Origin: Tamarix chinensis | Taxonomy: Eukaryota > Streptophyta > Magnoliopsida > Caryophyllales > Tamaricaceae | Assembly: GCA_030549775.1 (NCBI GenBank) | Contig: CM060175.1 | Span: 31,785,262-31,849,261 of the forward strand | Reading direction: 5' to 3' | Length of the DNA: 64,000 bases | In this document: positions 48,780-60,689 of the stretch, piece by piece | Position numbering within the stretch: the first letter of the stretch is position 1 | How the letters are laid out: each line of letters opens with the position of its first letter | Translations under genes and position numbers: made by a program | Notes under the pieces: generated by a model | What the model saw: the letters and a program-made list of their open reading frames with translations, nothing else | Told to the model about the DNA's origin: nothing | Databases searched by the model: none

Positions 48780-49150
48780 CCGTGTAAGTATAGGAACACC
48801 CCACTATTATTGCCGGTGGGACGGTCACTTGAGGCACAAAGTCCACACCACTGGTATTTGCCGGTGGATCGGTCACTTGTGGGATAAAGTCCACACCACT
48901 ATTCATGACCATTGGATCGGTCTGGTTCCTACTCATATGGTGTTCCACTTTAAGTAATTAGTATCTTTTAAATGTCTTGGCAAACTCTGATTTATAGTTA
49001 TTGAGCTCGAGTCACCCCACTATTATTGCCGGTGGGCCGAAAATGCACAGGTACAAAGCCTGACCACTAATATTATCGGTGGACCGGTTACACATTGGAC
49101 ATCATGTCCTAACCACTATTTCTGACCGCTGGATTAGTCTGGACCCAGCT
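48780..49150 (+). repeat. CCGGT dyad array of unit D, decayed
   Basis: Two blocks with CCACTATTATTGCCGGTGG(G)-type modules. Several CCGGTGGACCGG motifs have become CCGGTGGATCGG or CCATTGGATCGG. Confidence 0.8.
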
Positions 49151-49554
49151 CAATAATCTTCCACTTTAAATGATTAGTGTCTTAAGTATCTTATTCAAAG
49201 GCTTTCACCATGGACATGCATGAATCATAAATCATAAATTCCATATTATTCATCATACTCACACTTTAATCACCACATACACATGATAACAAAAAAACCC
49301 TAATCAGCCACACCAAACCCTAATTAACCACAACAACCCATAGTTAATCATTCCAAATCCTAATTTAGTCTCCTCCATACCCTTAATTTGCTCCACGTGC
49401 TATTTTTCATCCCAAGTGCTCAAACACCCAAACAACACTTACATTACCTTCCTTACATCCTAAATTAACTTTCCACGCGTAAATTTTATACCCATGCAGA
49501 CATCAATCTCCCTATGTAAACCTTTGAACCTTTTTCATGCAAACCCTAAAATTC

Positions 49555-50250
49555 CATGTGAAACCCTAAATTCAACCATGCAAACCCTAATATTCCTATT
49601 CAACCATCAGTGCCACCATGTAAACCCTAATACCACCATACAAACCAAAAATATCACCATGCAAACCCTAATACCACCATACAACCATAAATACCACCAT
49701 ACAAACCATGATTCCGTCATACAAAATCCTAAATTCAATCCACACAAAACAAAAGATTCACACATACCAAACCTAAATTCAAACCATATAAAACCCAAAG
49801 ATTCGTCCTTACCTTACAATTTATTAGATTCTCCCATTCATAACCAAAAATTAGATTTTCCCATATAAGACCATAAGTTAGATTCTCCCACATAAAATCA
49901 TAAATTAGAATCTCTCTAGAAAGACCATAAATTGGATTCCTAGAAAAATCATAAATTAGATTCTCCCAATCAAATCATAAATTAGATTCTCCCATATAAT
50001 ATCATAAATTACATTCTCCCAAATAACATTATAAATTAGATTCTCCCAAACAAACCATAAATTTGATTCTCCCATATAACATCATAAATTAGATTCTCCC
50101 AAACACACCATAAGTTTGATTGTCCCATATAACATCATAAATTACATTCTCCTAAAAAAACCATATATTATATTCTTTGCATAAAGCCATAAATTATAGT
50201 CTTCCACATAAAACCATACATTAGATTATTCCTTATAAAACCATAAAATT
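49555..50250 (+). repeat. Two adjacent minisatellites in unit D
   Basis: An ACCATGCAAACCCTAATACC type (about 49555-49750) and a TAAATTAGATTCTCCCA type (about 49825-50250). They are the reverse complement of the arrays in unit C. Confidence 0.85.
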
Positions 50251-50822
50251 AGGTCAACTCACTTCCCTTAGTCAGGTTCTTTCTCCATCCTCATTTTTCA
50301 TCCTTTTCCCCATACAACCACATCAACATCCTCACATGCATGTCTTACAGGGTCACAACACATATCATCATACATAGATAATACGCATGCCATACAAAAA
50401 CATACTTCAACTCCACATTATACCATATACGACATAATTAATAATCATAAACATAGAATACATAGCATATGAAGCACATAATGCATATAAGCATACAATG
50501 GCCACAGTAAACCCTTACCTAAAACGAAACTGGTCTTGGAGCATGCTCGTAAGCCTCCTTAGAGCTTTGGCTGGTCTCACCTATTATGAGGGAAAAGCAA
50601 AAATTAGACTCCCTCCTATCAAAAATACTATTAAACACTAACCTAATATAAGAGTAGGATTTTGATATAATAATAATAACAAAAATACAAAAAATAATAT
50701 CATTATTAATATTAACAAGAATAATAAAAATAGTAACAATAATAAGAATAAGGCATTACTCAAAAACAAAGTGAAATAAGGGCTTTGGCCCCTTTACCAA
50801 AATAATACTAATAATATTATTT

Positions 50823-51216
50823 GTTGCTGAGCGTGTGTTCTACCCTTTGCCACACGAGCTTCTCTCTTTATTATTCCTTTTTTTAAATAGATTTCTCATA
50901 CAGGTAACCTATCCCATCTTCATTTATTCTTCCCTGCTTTTTCCCATTTTTTGTTTACATTCCTTGATTTTTTTTCTCTTACGCATAATAACATTTCAAT
51001 TTCTTATTTCCTTTTTAAATGATCTTAAAGTGGTTATAGAGGTGGATGATTAGGAGTATTTTACATTGAGGCTAGCATAGTTATTTTAGTGATACAAATC
51101 ATAAATTAAGGGATTCTGACATTATGTGTTTATTACATGTAAAGCTATGGTAATATGCTTCATTTTATTGAAATCATGTTGGTAGAGTCTATTTTTGGGA
51201 ACCAAGATTGTTATAC
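50823..51216. other. Unassigned AT-rich spacer
   Basis: It lies between truncated unit D and an old relative of the same family. The 72-codon reading at 50835-51053 is hydrophobic and low complexity and has no recognisable motif. Nothing is supported here. Confidence 0.4.
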
Positions 51217-51562
51217 TATAATGCCCTCAATTTTTTAAGCCATAAAATTTCATTTGATGACAATGCGGAATTGTTTGTAAAATAAAACTAGGGAATGTTA
51301 CCAACATATCAACCATGAGAGAGGTATGACCATCGTTTAGCCCATGTCCGATGTAAAGTAAAAGGGAATAATGAATGAAAAGGTTCATGGTCATAATATT
51401 AATGTAATAGTGCAAGATTATAAAGGTAAGAAAAATAATATAGACAGAAAGATTATGATGGTTATAAATTCAAATATAGGAAATGATGTAGCAGAAAAAA
51501 TAACTCTAATCGGTTGCTATACATCTTAAGAACAAACATAAATCTCCAACCCCGAGGAATGG
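51217..51562 (+). repeat. Old, diverged giant-LTR relative, left part
   Basis: It starts TATAATGCCCTCAA, a plausible decayed TGTAACACCCCCAA. Then come ATGCGGAATTG and AATGTTACCAACATATC at the places where intact units have AGCGGAAG and ATTACCGCCACA. It is interrupted at 51563 by unit E. A right part seems to continue after 56295 with CTCCGCTCCCCAC and GTAGTATGAGTACA text like E 51978-52045. Confidence 0.5.
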
Positions 51563-51662
51563 TGTAACACCCCCAAATTCACTACTGAAAAATTTCGTTT
51601 AAATCAAAAGGTTTAGCGGAAGCGAGAGAATTAAAACCGTAAACTTGGGGGTATTACCGCCA

Positions 51663-51708
51663 CACTTAGTACCAGACCGGTTCATTCCTACCGTTCCAGT
51701 ACTAAGTG
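51663..51708 (+). other. Perfect inverted repeat near the 5' end of unit E
   Basis: CACTTAGTAC (51663-51672) and GTACTAAGTG (51699-51708), a perfect 10-bp stem with a 26-nt loop. The loop side is extended by partial pairing of CCGG with CCGT. Confidence 0.9.
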
Positions 51709-52229
51709 CTAAGGCTAAATCCGATCATCAATAAGTACGAATTATCATAAAATGCAAGATGACATTTAGCATAATAGTTAATAAGATATAAGTCAAACAA
51801 AAGTTTGAATACAATTTAGGATTACAACCCCATAATGCTTTTTCTTTAAAAACGGGAAACGTAATACAAAATATAGCTAACAAAACGATCCCAAAAAAGG
51901 ATCAGAATCTGGATCACCTACTCACTCAAGTCAAGCCTTCCACCCCGAATAAGTAACCGATCATAAACCTGCACAGGAAGTCTGCTCCCCACCATCGGTG
52001 GATCATCACAGGACCCATTTAATCAAGGTAGTATCAGTATGGGTCCAATACTGAGTAAGGGTGCAGGTGCGCTAAGGCCAAGCATACCATCATACAACAT
52101 AACATGCACAACACAAACACATAAGCAACATGTAATATTATGGATGATGTAGATCGGTTATGGTCCAATCCAACTTCTTCTTTCATAACTCTAATAATTA
52201 TAATCGATTCACATCATAATCGTTATGAC

Positions 52230-52850
52230 TCCATGAGAGTGCGGGAACCCCACTATTATAGCCGGTGGATCGGTCACTTATAGGGCAGAACGCACCTAAC
52301 CACTATTTTATGCCGGTGGATCGGTCTCCAGGGCAAACGCTCCTGGCCACTATTATGCCGGTGGATCGGTCTGGCCCCGACTCTCATAGTGTTTCACTGT
52401 GATTATAACGTATCTTTCCATGATTTATTTGCAAGTCATTTCACACCATAATCTTTGTTAATCCATGCGAGTACGGGAACCCCACTATTATAGCCGATGG
52501 ATCGGTCACTTATAGGGCAGAACGCACCTAACCACTATTATATGCCGGTGGATCGGTCTCTAGGGCACAAAGCTCCTGGCCACTATTATGCCCGTGGATC
52601 GGTCTGGCCCCGACTCTCATGGTGTTCCACTGTAAGTACATAGTATCTTTCCCATGATTTAATTACAACATACTGTTTGGTTTGTTGAGCTTGGGATCCC
52701 CCACTATGATAGCCGGTGGATCGGTCACGTATAGGGCAGAACGCACCTAACCACTATTATACGCCAGTGGATCGGTCTCCAGGGCACCCCGGCACCTGGC
52801 CACTATTATGCCGGTGGATCGGTCTAGGCCCGGCTCAACAATCTTACTAT
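52230..52850 (+). repeat. CCGGT dyad array of unit E
   Basis: Three blocks of about 220-230 bp, each with modules of GCCGGTGGATCGGT. The right half-site ACCGG has become ATCGG in essentially all modules, so the change was probably fixed before the blocks spread in this copy or subfamily. Confidence 0.85.
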
Positions 52851-54261
52851 TTAAGTAGTTAATGTCTTATTCATGTATTATTAAATAAGGTTCCACCCTT
52901 GACATGCATGTCTACTACTCTCTATTCTATCCTTCGAGGAGGCTCGTCCCATATCTTGAGACTGTTCTCCCCTTCTCACACCCCGACATCCATTCCCTTT
53001 ACTCTTACCCTTTGATGAAAGAGTCAACCCCTACGGGTGTGGGTTAGACCCTACACTCATGACATCAACTCCACCTCCCATCACCCCCTAGGGTTTTCCC
53101 TTGAAAACCCTAATTGGGCCGATGTGGCCCAACCTTCTCCTACTTACACTACCTTTACCTCATTCAACGCCCCACATCTTACCTCAATTAGATCCTCTCC
53201 CAAAACATATCACTTTATCTTTCGATTCAGCACATAACCATGAAAACCCTAGTTGATCACCTCAACCTTAGTACCTTTCTTCTCCCACAAGTAACCTCTC
53301 TCTTTTCATCCCAAAGTCTCTTCTTCCACATGGGAACCCATACTCACCTTTTATATAAATGAAATCTCACTCTAACCCATACTCCACCCTTCCTTAATCA
53401 TTCCTACTTTTGTACTTCCCAAATTTCCATTTTCTCCCAAAAACCCTAATCGGATTCCTTATACACCCTTACATCCGCCTACGTACTATTTTACATCAAA
53501 GTCTCCAATGGACCCATAACTTTGACATTATCTCATTTACGCCCTAAATCAACTTTCCTCAAGTAAGATTCATTCCCATGATTAATTTAAACACTCCAAC
53601 ACCCTCTTACACACAAAACCCTAATAAGGTCTCTTATGCGCCAACTTACGTATTATTTTTCATACTAAGTCTCCAATCATTCCAAGACTCTCCCATTCTC
53701 TTACTTACACCCAAATTCAACTTTTCCCACGTAAGACACACCCCCGTGCAAGAGTTAGTCACCTCATGCAAACACCCCAAGTCATCATGCAAATTTTACG
53801 ACTCCCATGCGTGGTTTCCCCAACTCTCATTTGTTTAGGTCATTCCTCCCTTATTAAATCCTTTCTCATAGATCATGAGGTACTTAGGTCAACCTCATAT
53901 CCCCCTTATTGAACTCACTTCCCATTTATTTCCTTTTTAGCCTTTCATTCCCATATCATCATAACAATCACCCTAGCATGCATGTCCTAGAGGGTTATAT
54001 CATATCACCTCATAAACATCATACATATACATGTCATGCTCACGTCATAGGAAACACATACAAGCATACCTCAATTTCCAAGCTGCGCTACATAAGACAA
54101 GTTGCCCACAATCATATAATACACGACATAACATGGCATATACAACATTCAAAATATAGAGGTCACACATCACACAAAGGCCATAGCTTCGTCCTTACCT
54201 AAGGCGACGCCGGGCTTGGAGCACGCTCCTCTAACTCCTTAGGGCTTTGGTCGGGATTACC

Positions 54262-54272
54262 TATAAAAGGGG
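54262..54272 (+). promoter_or_regulatory. TATA-like signal in unit E
   Basis: TATAAAAGGGG, after a GGAGCACGCTCC dyad at 54219-54230. Unit D has CTATTATGAGGG at the same place, so the signal is not conserved. A weak call. Confidence 0.3.
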
Positions 54273-54506
54273 AAAATGCTAAGTATTAGTTTCCCTTATA
54301 ATCAATCTTCATTCTAGTTTAAGGTTAGGGTTTTTATTACTAAAAAGGGTTTTATACAAAACTAGGGTTTTTACCTTAGAATTAGTATACTAAATATTAG
54401 TAGTCAAAATATAGTTATTTATGATACTTATTGTTACACTTATTTTATTAAGCCCATTAGTTCCATTCTTATAATACTAGTGTTCACTAGTCATAGTAAA
54501 ATAGTG

Positions 54507-54552
<46 letters not shown>
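54507..54552 (+). repeat. (AAT)n microsatellite
   Basis: About 15 AAT triplets in unit E. Further interrupted AAT/GAT runs continue to about 55037. Confidence 0.95.
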
Positions 54553-55004
54553 GACTACTAATAGTGATACTTATGTTTCAAGTAATAGAACTCTATCGTT
54601 TTTAAGATTAAGTCTAACAATGGTGTTAGGTTTGAAATAATAATATTATAAGGTCACAATATTACAAGTAAACTATTCCTAAGGGTGATAATGATAATAG
54701 TAATAGTACTAATAATGATGATAATAATAGTAATACTCCTAATAGTAATGATAATAACAATAATACAACCAAGTGAGGTTTAGCAACCACAATAATAACC
54801 TTAGTAAGGATAATAGAAGTAATAATAGTAATGTTATTAAAAATGTTAATGCTAACAATTATAAGAATTAAGATTAAAGTTAAGTATAATAAAAGTTAGG
54901 GTTCAAAAGGGATGTTAGTATTAGTAAGAAAATAAGACATTAATAATAGAGACAATAATAATGATAATAATGATAATAATAATAATAGTAATAGTGATGA
55001 AAGA

Positions 55005-55037
<33 letters not shown>
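55005..55037 (+). repeat. (AAT)n microsatellite, second run
   Basis: About 11 AAT triplets just before the GC-rich zone of unit E. Confidence 0.9.
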
Positions 55038-55038
<1 letters not shown>

Positions 55039-55089
55039 GTATTAATATTGGTAGAAAATAGTAGTAGTTATATAAAAGGGATATAAGGG

Positions 55090-55975
55090 TTTGGATGAGT
55101 GGAGAACCACCTAGGGTCGGTGGTGGTCCGGCGGCGGCGAGTGGCGGCGACGGCGGCGGCAGTGGAGGAGGAAGGGAAGGGAAAAGATCAAGGTGGGGGC
55201 TGGATGGAAGGAGGAAAAGAGAAGTTTGAGGTGGGGGAGAAGCAACAGGTGAAGGGGAGTAGAGTGAGGGTGGTGGCGTGGCAAGGGTGGCGGCGCGCGG
55301 CGGCGACGGCGACAGCCGAGGGTTGTGGAGAGAGGTGGAAGATGAGGGAGGAAGGAGGAGAGGGAGGCAGGGGGAGTTGAAGGCAGGGGAAGGTAGAGGA
55401 AGCTTCCCTGGGTGTTTTGGAGGGTGGAGGAGGTGCTGGTGGCGGTTGGGTTGGCGGTGGAAGGCGGCGCAAAGGCGGCGAAGGCTGGGAGTGGTGGTTT
55501 TCGGGGTAGGAACTTTGCACGGCGAGGGCGGCAAAGTTCGAGCTGCAGGTCGGCGGCTGTGTGGGGGAAGAAGAAGGAAGGGGAAAGGAGGGGGACCGGC
55601 GGTCCAGGGGAAAAATAAAAAGAAGGGGGAACCGGCCGGTTCGGCGTTTATAAAGTTTTTTTAAAACTAAACGCGGCGTTTCAACGGCATGAGGGACAGA
55701 GCGCCGCATCGCGTTGCCGGTTTGGCAACGGCTATCTTCAGCGATCGGACGCAGCGTCTCAGCGGGAGGAGAGCCGAAACGCTGCGTTTGGGTGCACGGG
55801 CGGCTGGCTCGCTGGGCCGCGGGCGAGAAGAAGGAAGGAGAGGAGGGGAGGGGGGTATGGGCTGCGCAGGCCGGCCCCGTTCGGGGGGAGAAAGGAAAAG
55901 AAAAAGTAAAGGAGGAGGAAGGAAAAAAAAAAGAAAAGAAAAGAAAGAAGAAAAGGAAAAAGGAAAAAATGGAGA
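55090..55975. other. GC-rich, strand-skewed zone of unit E with palindromes
   Basis: The plus strand is purine-rich, with GGCGGC and GGTGG runs. It holds AAACGC-G-GCGTTT (55668-55680), AAACGC-T-GCGTTT (55777-55789), GACGC-A-GCGTC (55748-55758) and a CGTTGCC/GGCAACG hairpin (55712-55730). Open frames here are low complexity on both strands and carry no domain. Confidence 0.7.
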
Positions 55976-56299
55976 AATGATAAAATGGTTGGGTTGGAGG
56001 TATTTGGGTATTTATTTATTTATATAATTAATTTATATATTTAATTTTAATAATAATTATTTTAATTATAATAATTAAATCCATTTTTAGATTAGTTAGG
56101 CTATTTTGAATAAATTGTCCTTAACTTCCATTTTAATTAGTCAAATGTCCAAAATTTTCTAAATAACTTATTTATTATTTTCTCCTTATTTTTCCTCAAT
56201 AAATTTCCTCTTTATTTAATAAATTCACCTATTTTCTTAATTTTTCTCTAACTATTTACCATAATTCCTAAATTAGGATTTTTGGGGTATTTCAAATGG

Positions 56300-57950
56300 C
56301 TTACTAATGGCCTACATCATCACCCTCAACATATACTAACTGAGAGTTATATCCCTATAAATGGTCCTCCGCTCCCCACACAAGAAGTTGAATCATTACT
56401 ATGACCACACAAGTGTAGTATGAGTACAGTGAAGTACTAGTAAAAAATACTATGTAAAATATGGTAAGGCTCATGTAGCATATTAAAGTCACACAAAAGC
56501 ATGGTAACCAGTATACAAATTGACTTTCAAACCTAGTCTCATTATACTAATAAAATCAAACATACTTTCATGGAAATCAAAGAAGGATAACAATACACTA
56601 AATGCATCACAATCCGTATAATATAAACCATATTAGAAATCTCCCTTTAGTGATTACATAGTTTCTAGTTAATAATGGTTAATTTGACCATTCTACCAAA
56701 TGAGAAAATTGGGGTCTCTAAACTTAACATAATTGAATAATTGGAACATATACATATATAATATGGAACTCTAGTTTAATTTCTCTATTGAGCCATCTCG
56801 ACTCAAGCTATAATTAAAGTATCTATTAGTAATAATTTCAAAATAATAATATTATTCAATATAGTTATATTTTAATATTTTTATAATTGAATAAAATTAC
56901 CTTATATATGTATTTATATGTTGAAAATGTAACCACTCTTTAGCTATTAAATGCAACATGTAATTAAGTGCTATCCATAGGTCCACACCTTCTCATTTGA
57001 CAATATATTGAGCCAACATAGTTACTTTGATGATACAATTTTTCTATGCCATGTTCATGACTTGATCTAAATACAATATTATTTTAAGAGGCAAGTCTTG
57101 ATGCTTGATAGGATTTACCATATTCATTTTACATACCTCTATTATTACCTCATCATTTTCCTTCTCTTCCACCTCCCTAGTGTTTAGCTTATTCTATATA
57201 ATATGGCCATCATATTTAAGGAAGAATAAAAAGTTTTGAATCATTACAAAAAATTAATATAAATCTTTTTACAAATAATCTAACCATTAGATATATTATA
57301 TGGTCTTTGAGAATAACTAAATCACATAGATGACCATACCAAGAATTATACTATAAGAAACACATGATCACAATTTAATAATATAATTTTGCAAACAAAA
57401 ATTCATCATTGACATTACTGATATTCACCCAAAACTTTTAATTTAATTAAATGTCTATTGGGTTGGGTCATTAGTCGCCTTTCTTCATTTCTTATTCACA
57501 CTAGCTCTAAACTAGACATTATTATTATAAAAGGTACAAATGGAGTACCATATTTTTTTCACTTTACCTTAATACTTTCTCTTTTATCATTGAATTATAT
57601 ATCAATTTAATTATGAACAATGAGCTAAAAAGTATGTATTTAGACTATGCCCCTTGAGAAGAAGCTAGTGCTTTAGAAAAACACCCACGCATTGCTTTTC
57701 AACTCATAACAAAACTCATTTAATAGTATTAAGTAAGTTTATGATAATTTGAGACATAGAATCCTAGAAGTAGGTTGGTGGAAAACCAAATGTAAAAATC
57801 ATGTTGTTCTTAGTTATCAATTTATTACATAGTCAGTTGCAAAATGACATTTGGCTATAAAAGATATACTTAGTAGGTACGCTCCCTTGGTTTACCACAA
57901 TTATGTTTTTTTTCTTAGTATCGAGAATTTATTACCCATATTTTCATGTA
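56300..57950. other. AT-rich region, old relative of the giant-LTR family then unassigned
   Basis: The first 300-400 bp may be the right part of the old unit split by E. The rest has no ORF or repeat that I can name. Confidence 0.35.
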
Positions 57951-58059
57951 TCTATCAATCATGGGTAGATTCATCCATAGAATTTATTGTACCATGAGGA
58001 TTAGGGGGACATCTTATAATTAGCATAGGTTGTTGTAGAACTTCACTCACATGTAAGAG

Positions 58060-58320
58060 TGATCGAGTTATAAGGTGCACCTCTTGAGAGGAATGTTCCT
58101 CACTTCCATTTATGTTATATGGGAGAGTAAGAATAACAGAGTCTTCAATAAATTTGATTATAGTTATAATAGAATGGCTATGTTTATTATCACTATTATT
58201 TCTATTAGGGGCGCATATGGCCATAAAATGGCTAAGTTTAGTAGGTGCATTCATCTAATATATGATTTTTTGTTATGCGGTTGTAATGTTTCTTATTTCA
58301 AGTAGTCATTAACTATTCCT
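58060..58320 (+). pseudogene. LINE 3' end fragment (third LINE copy)
   Basis: 58075-58305 reads LLRGMFLTSIYVIWESKNNRVF, which resembles the C-terminal FKTAFYVISIYEVWKAQN segment of the LINE at about 29420-29470, and then GHKMAKFS near the end. No other LINE domain is visible around it. Confidence 0.5.
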
Positions 58321-58518
58321 AAATAAATTAGATTATACTTTTGATTTCTTATCAAGTAACTTGCGTAGACATTATTGTTGATGTGTGAGTTTTTATAAAG
58401 ATATATATGCTTTTTATGCATTTTGTTGTCCATTTTAACTCATATTCTATCTTAGTAAAATTTTTGACAAAAAGAATTAGAGTATGATAGTAAGTAATTT
58501 ATGAATGCATACATAAAT

Positions 58519-58545
58519 ACACACACACACACACACACACACACA
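58519..58545 (+). repeat. (AC)n microsatellite
   Basis: About 13 uninterrupted AC dinucleotides. Confidence 0.95.
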
Positions 58546-58859
58546 TTATAACACACTAAATTTTAATACTATTTTTCAGTGGAACTATATGGAACAATCC
58601 TAATGTTTAACCTTTTATCAAAAAATTTATTCTTTAAATTATAGATTAATTATTTATTTGAACCTTTAACTTACAAAATAAAATTATCTAATAAATTAAT
58701 GTAATTATTTTCATTATTTTATCTTAACCTTTTTATTTTAATAAACCCTAAACCCATAATTTTACCCAAATTATTTTATTATATTAATACCCTAAGTTTT
58801 TGATATATTAATATAATATTTTTCCAATATCTCAATTTTAATTTAATTACTAATCTGAA

Positions 58860-60130
58860 CCCCAAATATATTTTCCTTTTCTTTTTCTTTTCCCTTTTTC
58901 CTTTTTCTTCCTTTTCTTTCTTTTCTTTTCTTTTTCCTTCTTCCCTTAGGCTAGCCTAACCCATCCTACTTTGTCTCTTTTCTTTTTCCCTTTGCCTGGC
59001 TCAGGCCTCATCTTCCTTCTTTCTTTCTTTTTTCCTTGAGGCCACCTTATCCCATCTCCTCCTTCTTCTCTCTAGCACATCCAACCCACTTGCCACTCCT
59101 TTTTTCTTTCCTTCCACAACCCATATTTCCCCCTCTCCTCTCTTCCTTGCTTGTGGCCAACGAAACAAGCCCCAAACTCTCCCGATGTATGTCTACTCCT
59201 TCTCCTATGTGTAGCTTGCACCTTTACATACCTACGATGTTACCCCCTCTTTTGGGCTAGACACTCTACACCACTACCCTCTTGCCATCCCTTTCTTTTC
59301 TTTTTCTGGCCTAGTAGCATCTTTGATCTCCTCTTTCGCATGCCTCTTTCCTTTTTTTTTCCATTGCCCCACCTGCCTTGCCATCACTCTCTATATTTCC
59401 ACCTACCTTTTATGCCGAACCCCCACTCCTCCTCCTCCTCTAATTTTTTCCCATCACCTCATTTGTATCCACCTATGAAACTTCCACCACCAACATAGCC
59501 TTCATCGTTAGCCACCACCCTTTCTCCTCTCTTCCCTCTTTCCTAATCCTCTTCTTCCATCCCGCCTCTCATTCTTTCTCCCTTGTGGCAGTTCTTTATG
59601 TTTCTCCCCTACCATCGTCCTTTTTTCCTGCAATAAATCCCTCCTCAATCACATCTGGTGCCAACTCCTCCATCCAGCAGCTCCCTACATAATCTCAAAT
59701 AGCTAACATTCTAACCTTCCCTAAAACTATGCCTCCTCCCCCTTTCTCCCCTTCGACGCCCCGATAATCGCTACCTTTCTTCAACCACCTCTCTCCCTTC
59801 CATTTCATCCAACACTATAGCTCCTCTTAGATACTTATCTCTAGCCATAACTACCACCCACTTCCTATACCATCACCTGTAACCACCTAACACAACTTAC
59901 ACCTGCCCTTTCTCTCCTCCTTTTTCTTCATCCATTTCCCTTCTCTATACTTCTCTCCCTGCAGCTTGTGCCCCCACCTCCACATCCTTTAAGCCACCTA
60001 AACCATACCCCTAGCTAGTAACCATCTCTTCCTCAATCTCCTACACCCAACATATAAAACCCAAACCTCCCGCCATCAACCACATCCCTTACCCAAGCCA
60101 CTTTTCTTCCCTTCTATTTCTTTCGTTTTT
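58860..60130 (+). other. 1.27-kb pyrimidine-rich tract
   Basis: Mostly C and T on the plus strand (TTTTCTTTTTCTTTTCCC, CCTCCTCCTC) with scattered CCACC. Short frames at 59036 and 59151 are Pro/Ser/Leu low-complexity readings. Confidence 0.7.
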
Positions 60131-60689
60131 TCATGGTCATAATGCACATGTACCATGGCTTAAGCTGTGTATTTTTTATGTGTTTTGGATAATATTTAAG
60201 GTATACGAGTAGTTTTGTAATTTTATATTTAGTAAATATATTTAATAAAAATAATTATTTCATATATCTAAAGTTAATATGGTATTTGTGATATTATTTT
60301 TTTGTACAAAATTTTATTAACATAGCCTAAGCATTTTTAAATGGTTACTAGTAAATTTTGTTTTGCCTGATTTCAAGTTACCTTTATATCCTACTAAATT
60401 TTTTGGATATTCTATGTGATAACATTAGGTGTTTAACATGTGATTTGTGTAGAGATGATATACTATTGTTATATTGAAAAATGGGAAAAGAATGCATGCC
60501 ATCTTGTGTAAGATTTTATGTGTGTAAAAGGGAGATTGAGAAGGCATTTAAAGTTGGAAGGTGATTATATATGTTATATATAAAATATAAGGTTAAGTAT
60601 ATATGGACACTTATAGTAAGAATATTACTACTATGACACCTAGGGGAAATTTGGTCATTTAAACACATCATGATATGTAACTCTACTCG

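Larger units (their letters stand above)
48063..50822 (+). mobile_element. Giant-LTR unit D, 3'-truncated
   Basis: It begins TGTAACACCCC. The hairpin arms (48154-48163 and 48190-48199), dyad array (48780-49150) and two minisatellites follow, closely matching the reverse complement of unit C. Similarity stops at about 50822, in the AT-microsatellite core, so the 3' half with the GC-rich zone and terminus is missing. No target duplication can be assigned (left flank CTTTT). It interrupts the second LINE. Confidence 0.8.
51563..56294 (+). mobile_element. Giant-LTR unit E (putative solo LTR)
   Basis: TGTAACACCCCC to GGGGTATTTCA, flanked by AATGG (51558-51562 and 56295-56299), 4732 bp. It has the perfect 10-bp hairpin (51663-51708), three dyad blocks (52234, 52467, 52685), AT-rich core, AAT microsatellites, a GC-rich zone (55090-55975) and an AT-rich end. 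Its 5' third is nearly the same as unit A (for example 51920-52060 versus 8600-8740), so A and E form one subfamily. Confidence 0.88.

Noticed and set aside
54896..56027. Several open frames of 88-212 codons on both strands
   Set aside because: All lie in the GC-rich zone and AAT repeats of unit E. They are low complexity, overlap each other and are not conserved.
8296..56294. The TGTAACACCCC units as DNA transposons with terminal inverted repeats
   Set aside because: Duplication length is 5 bp and ends are TG...CA, with no transposase. This fits solo LTRs better than hAT (8 bp), Mutator (about 9 bp), CACTA or Harbinger (3 bp). It is kept as an alternative in the findings.
59036..59498. Two open frames in the pyrimidine tract
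   Set aside because: Pro/Ser/Leu composition follows directly from the C/T bias, and no motif is present.
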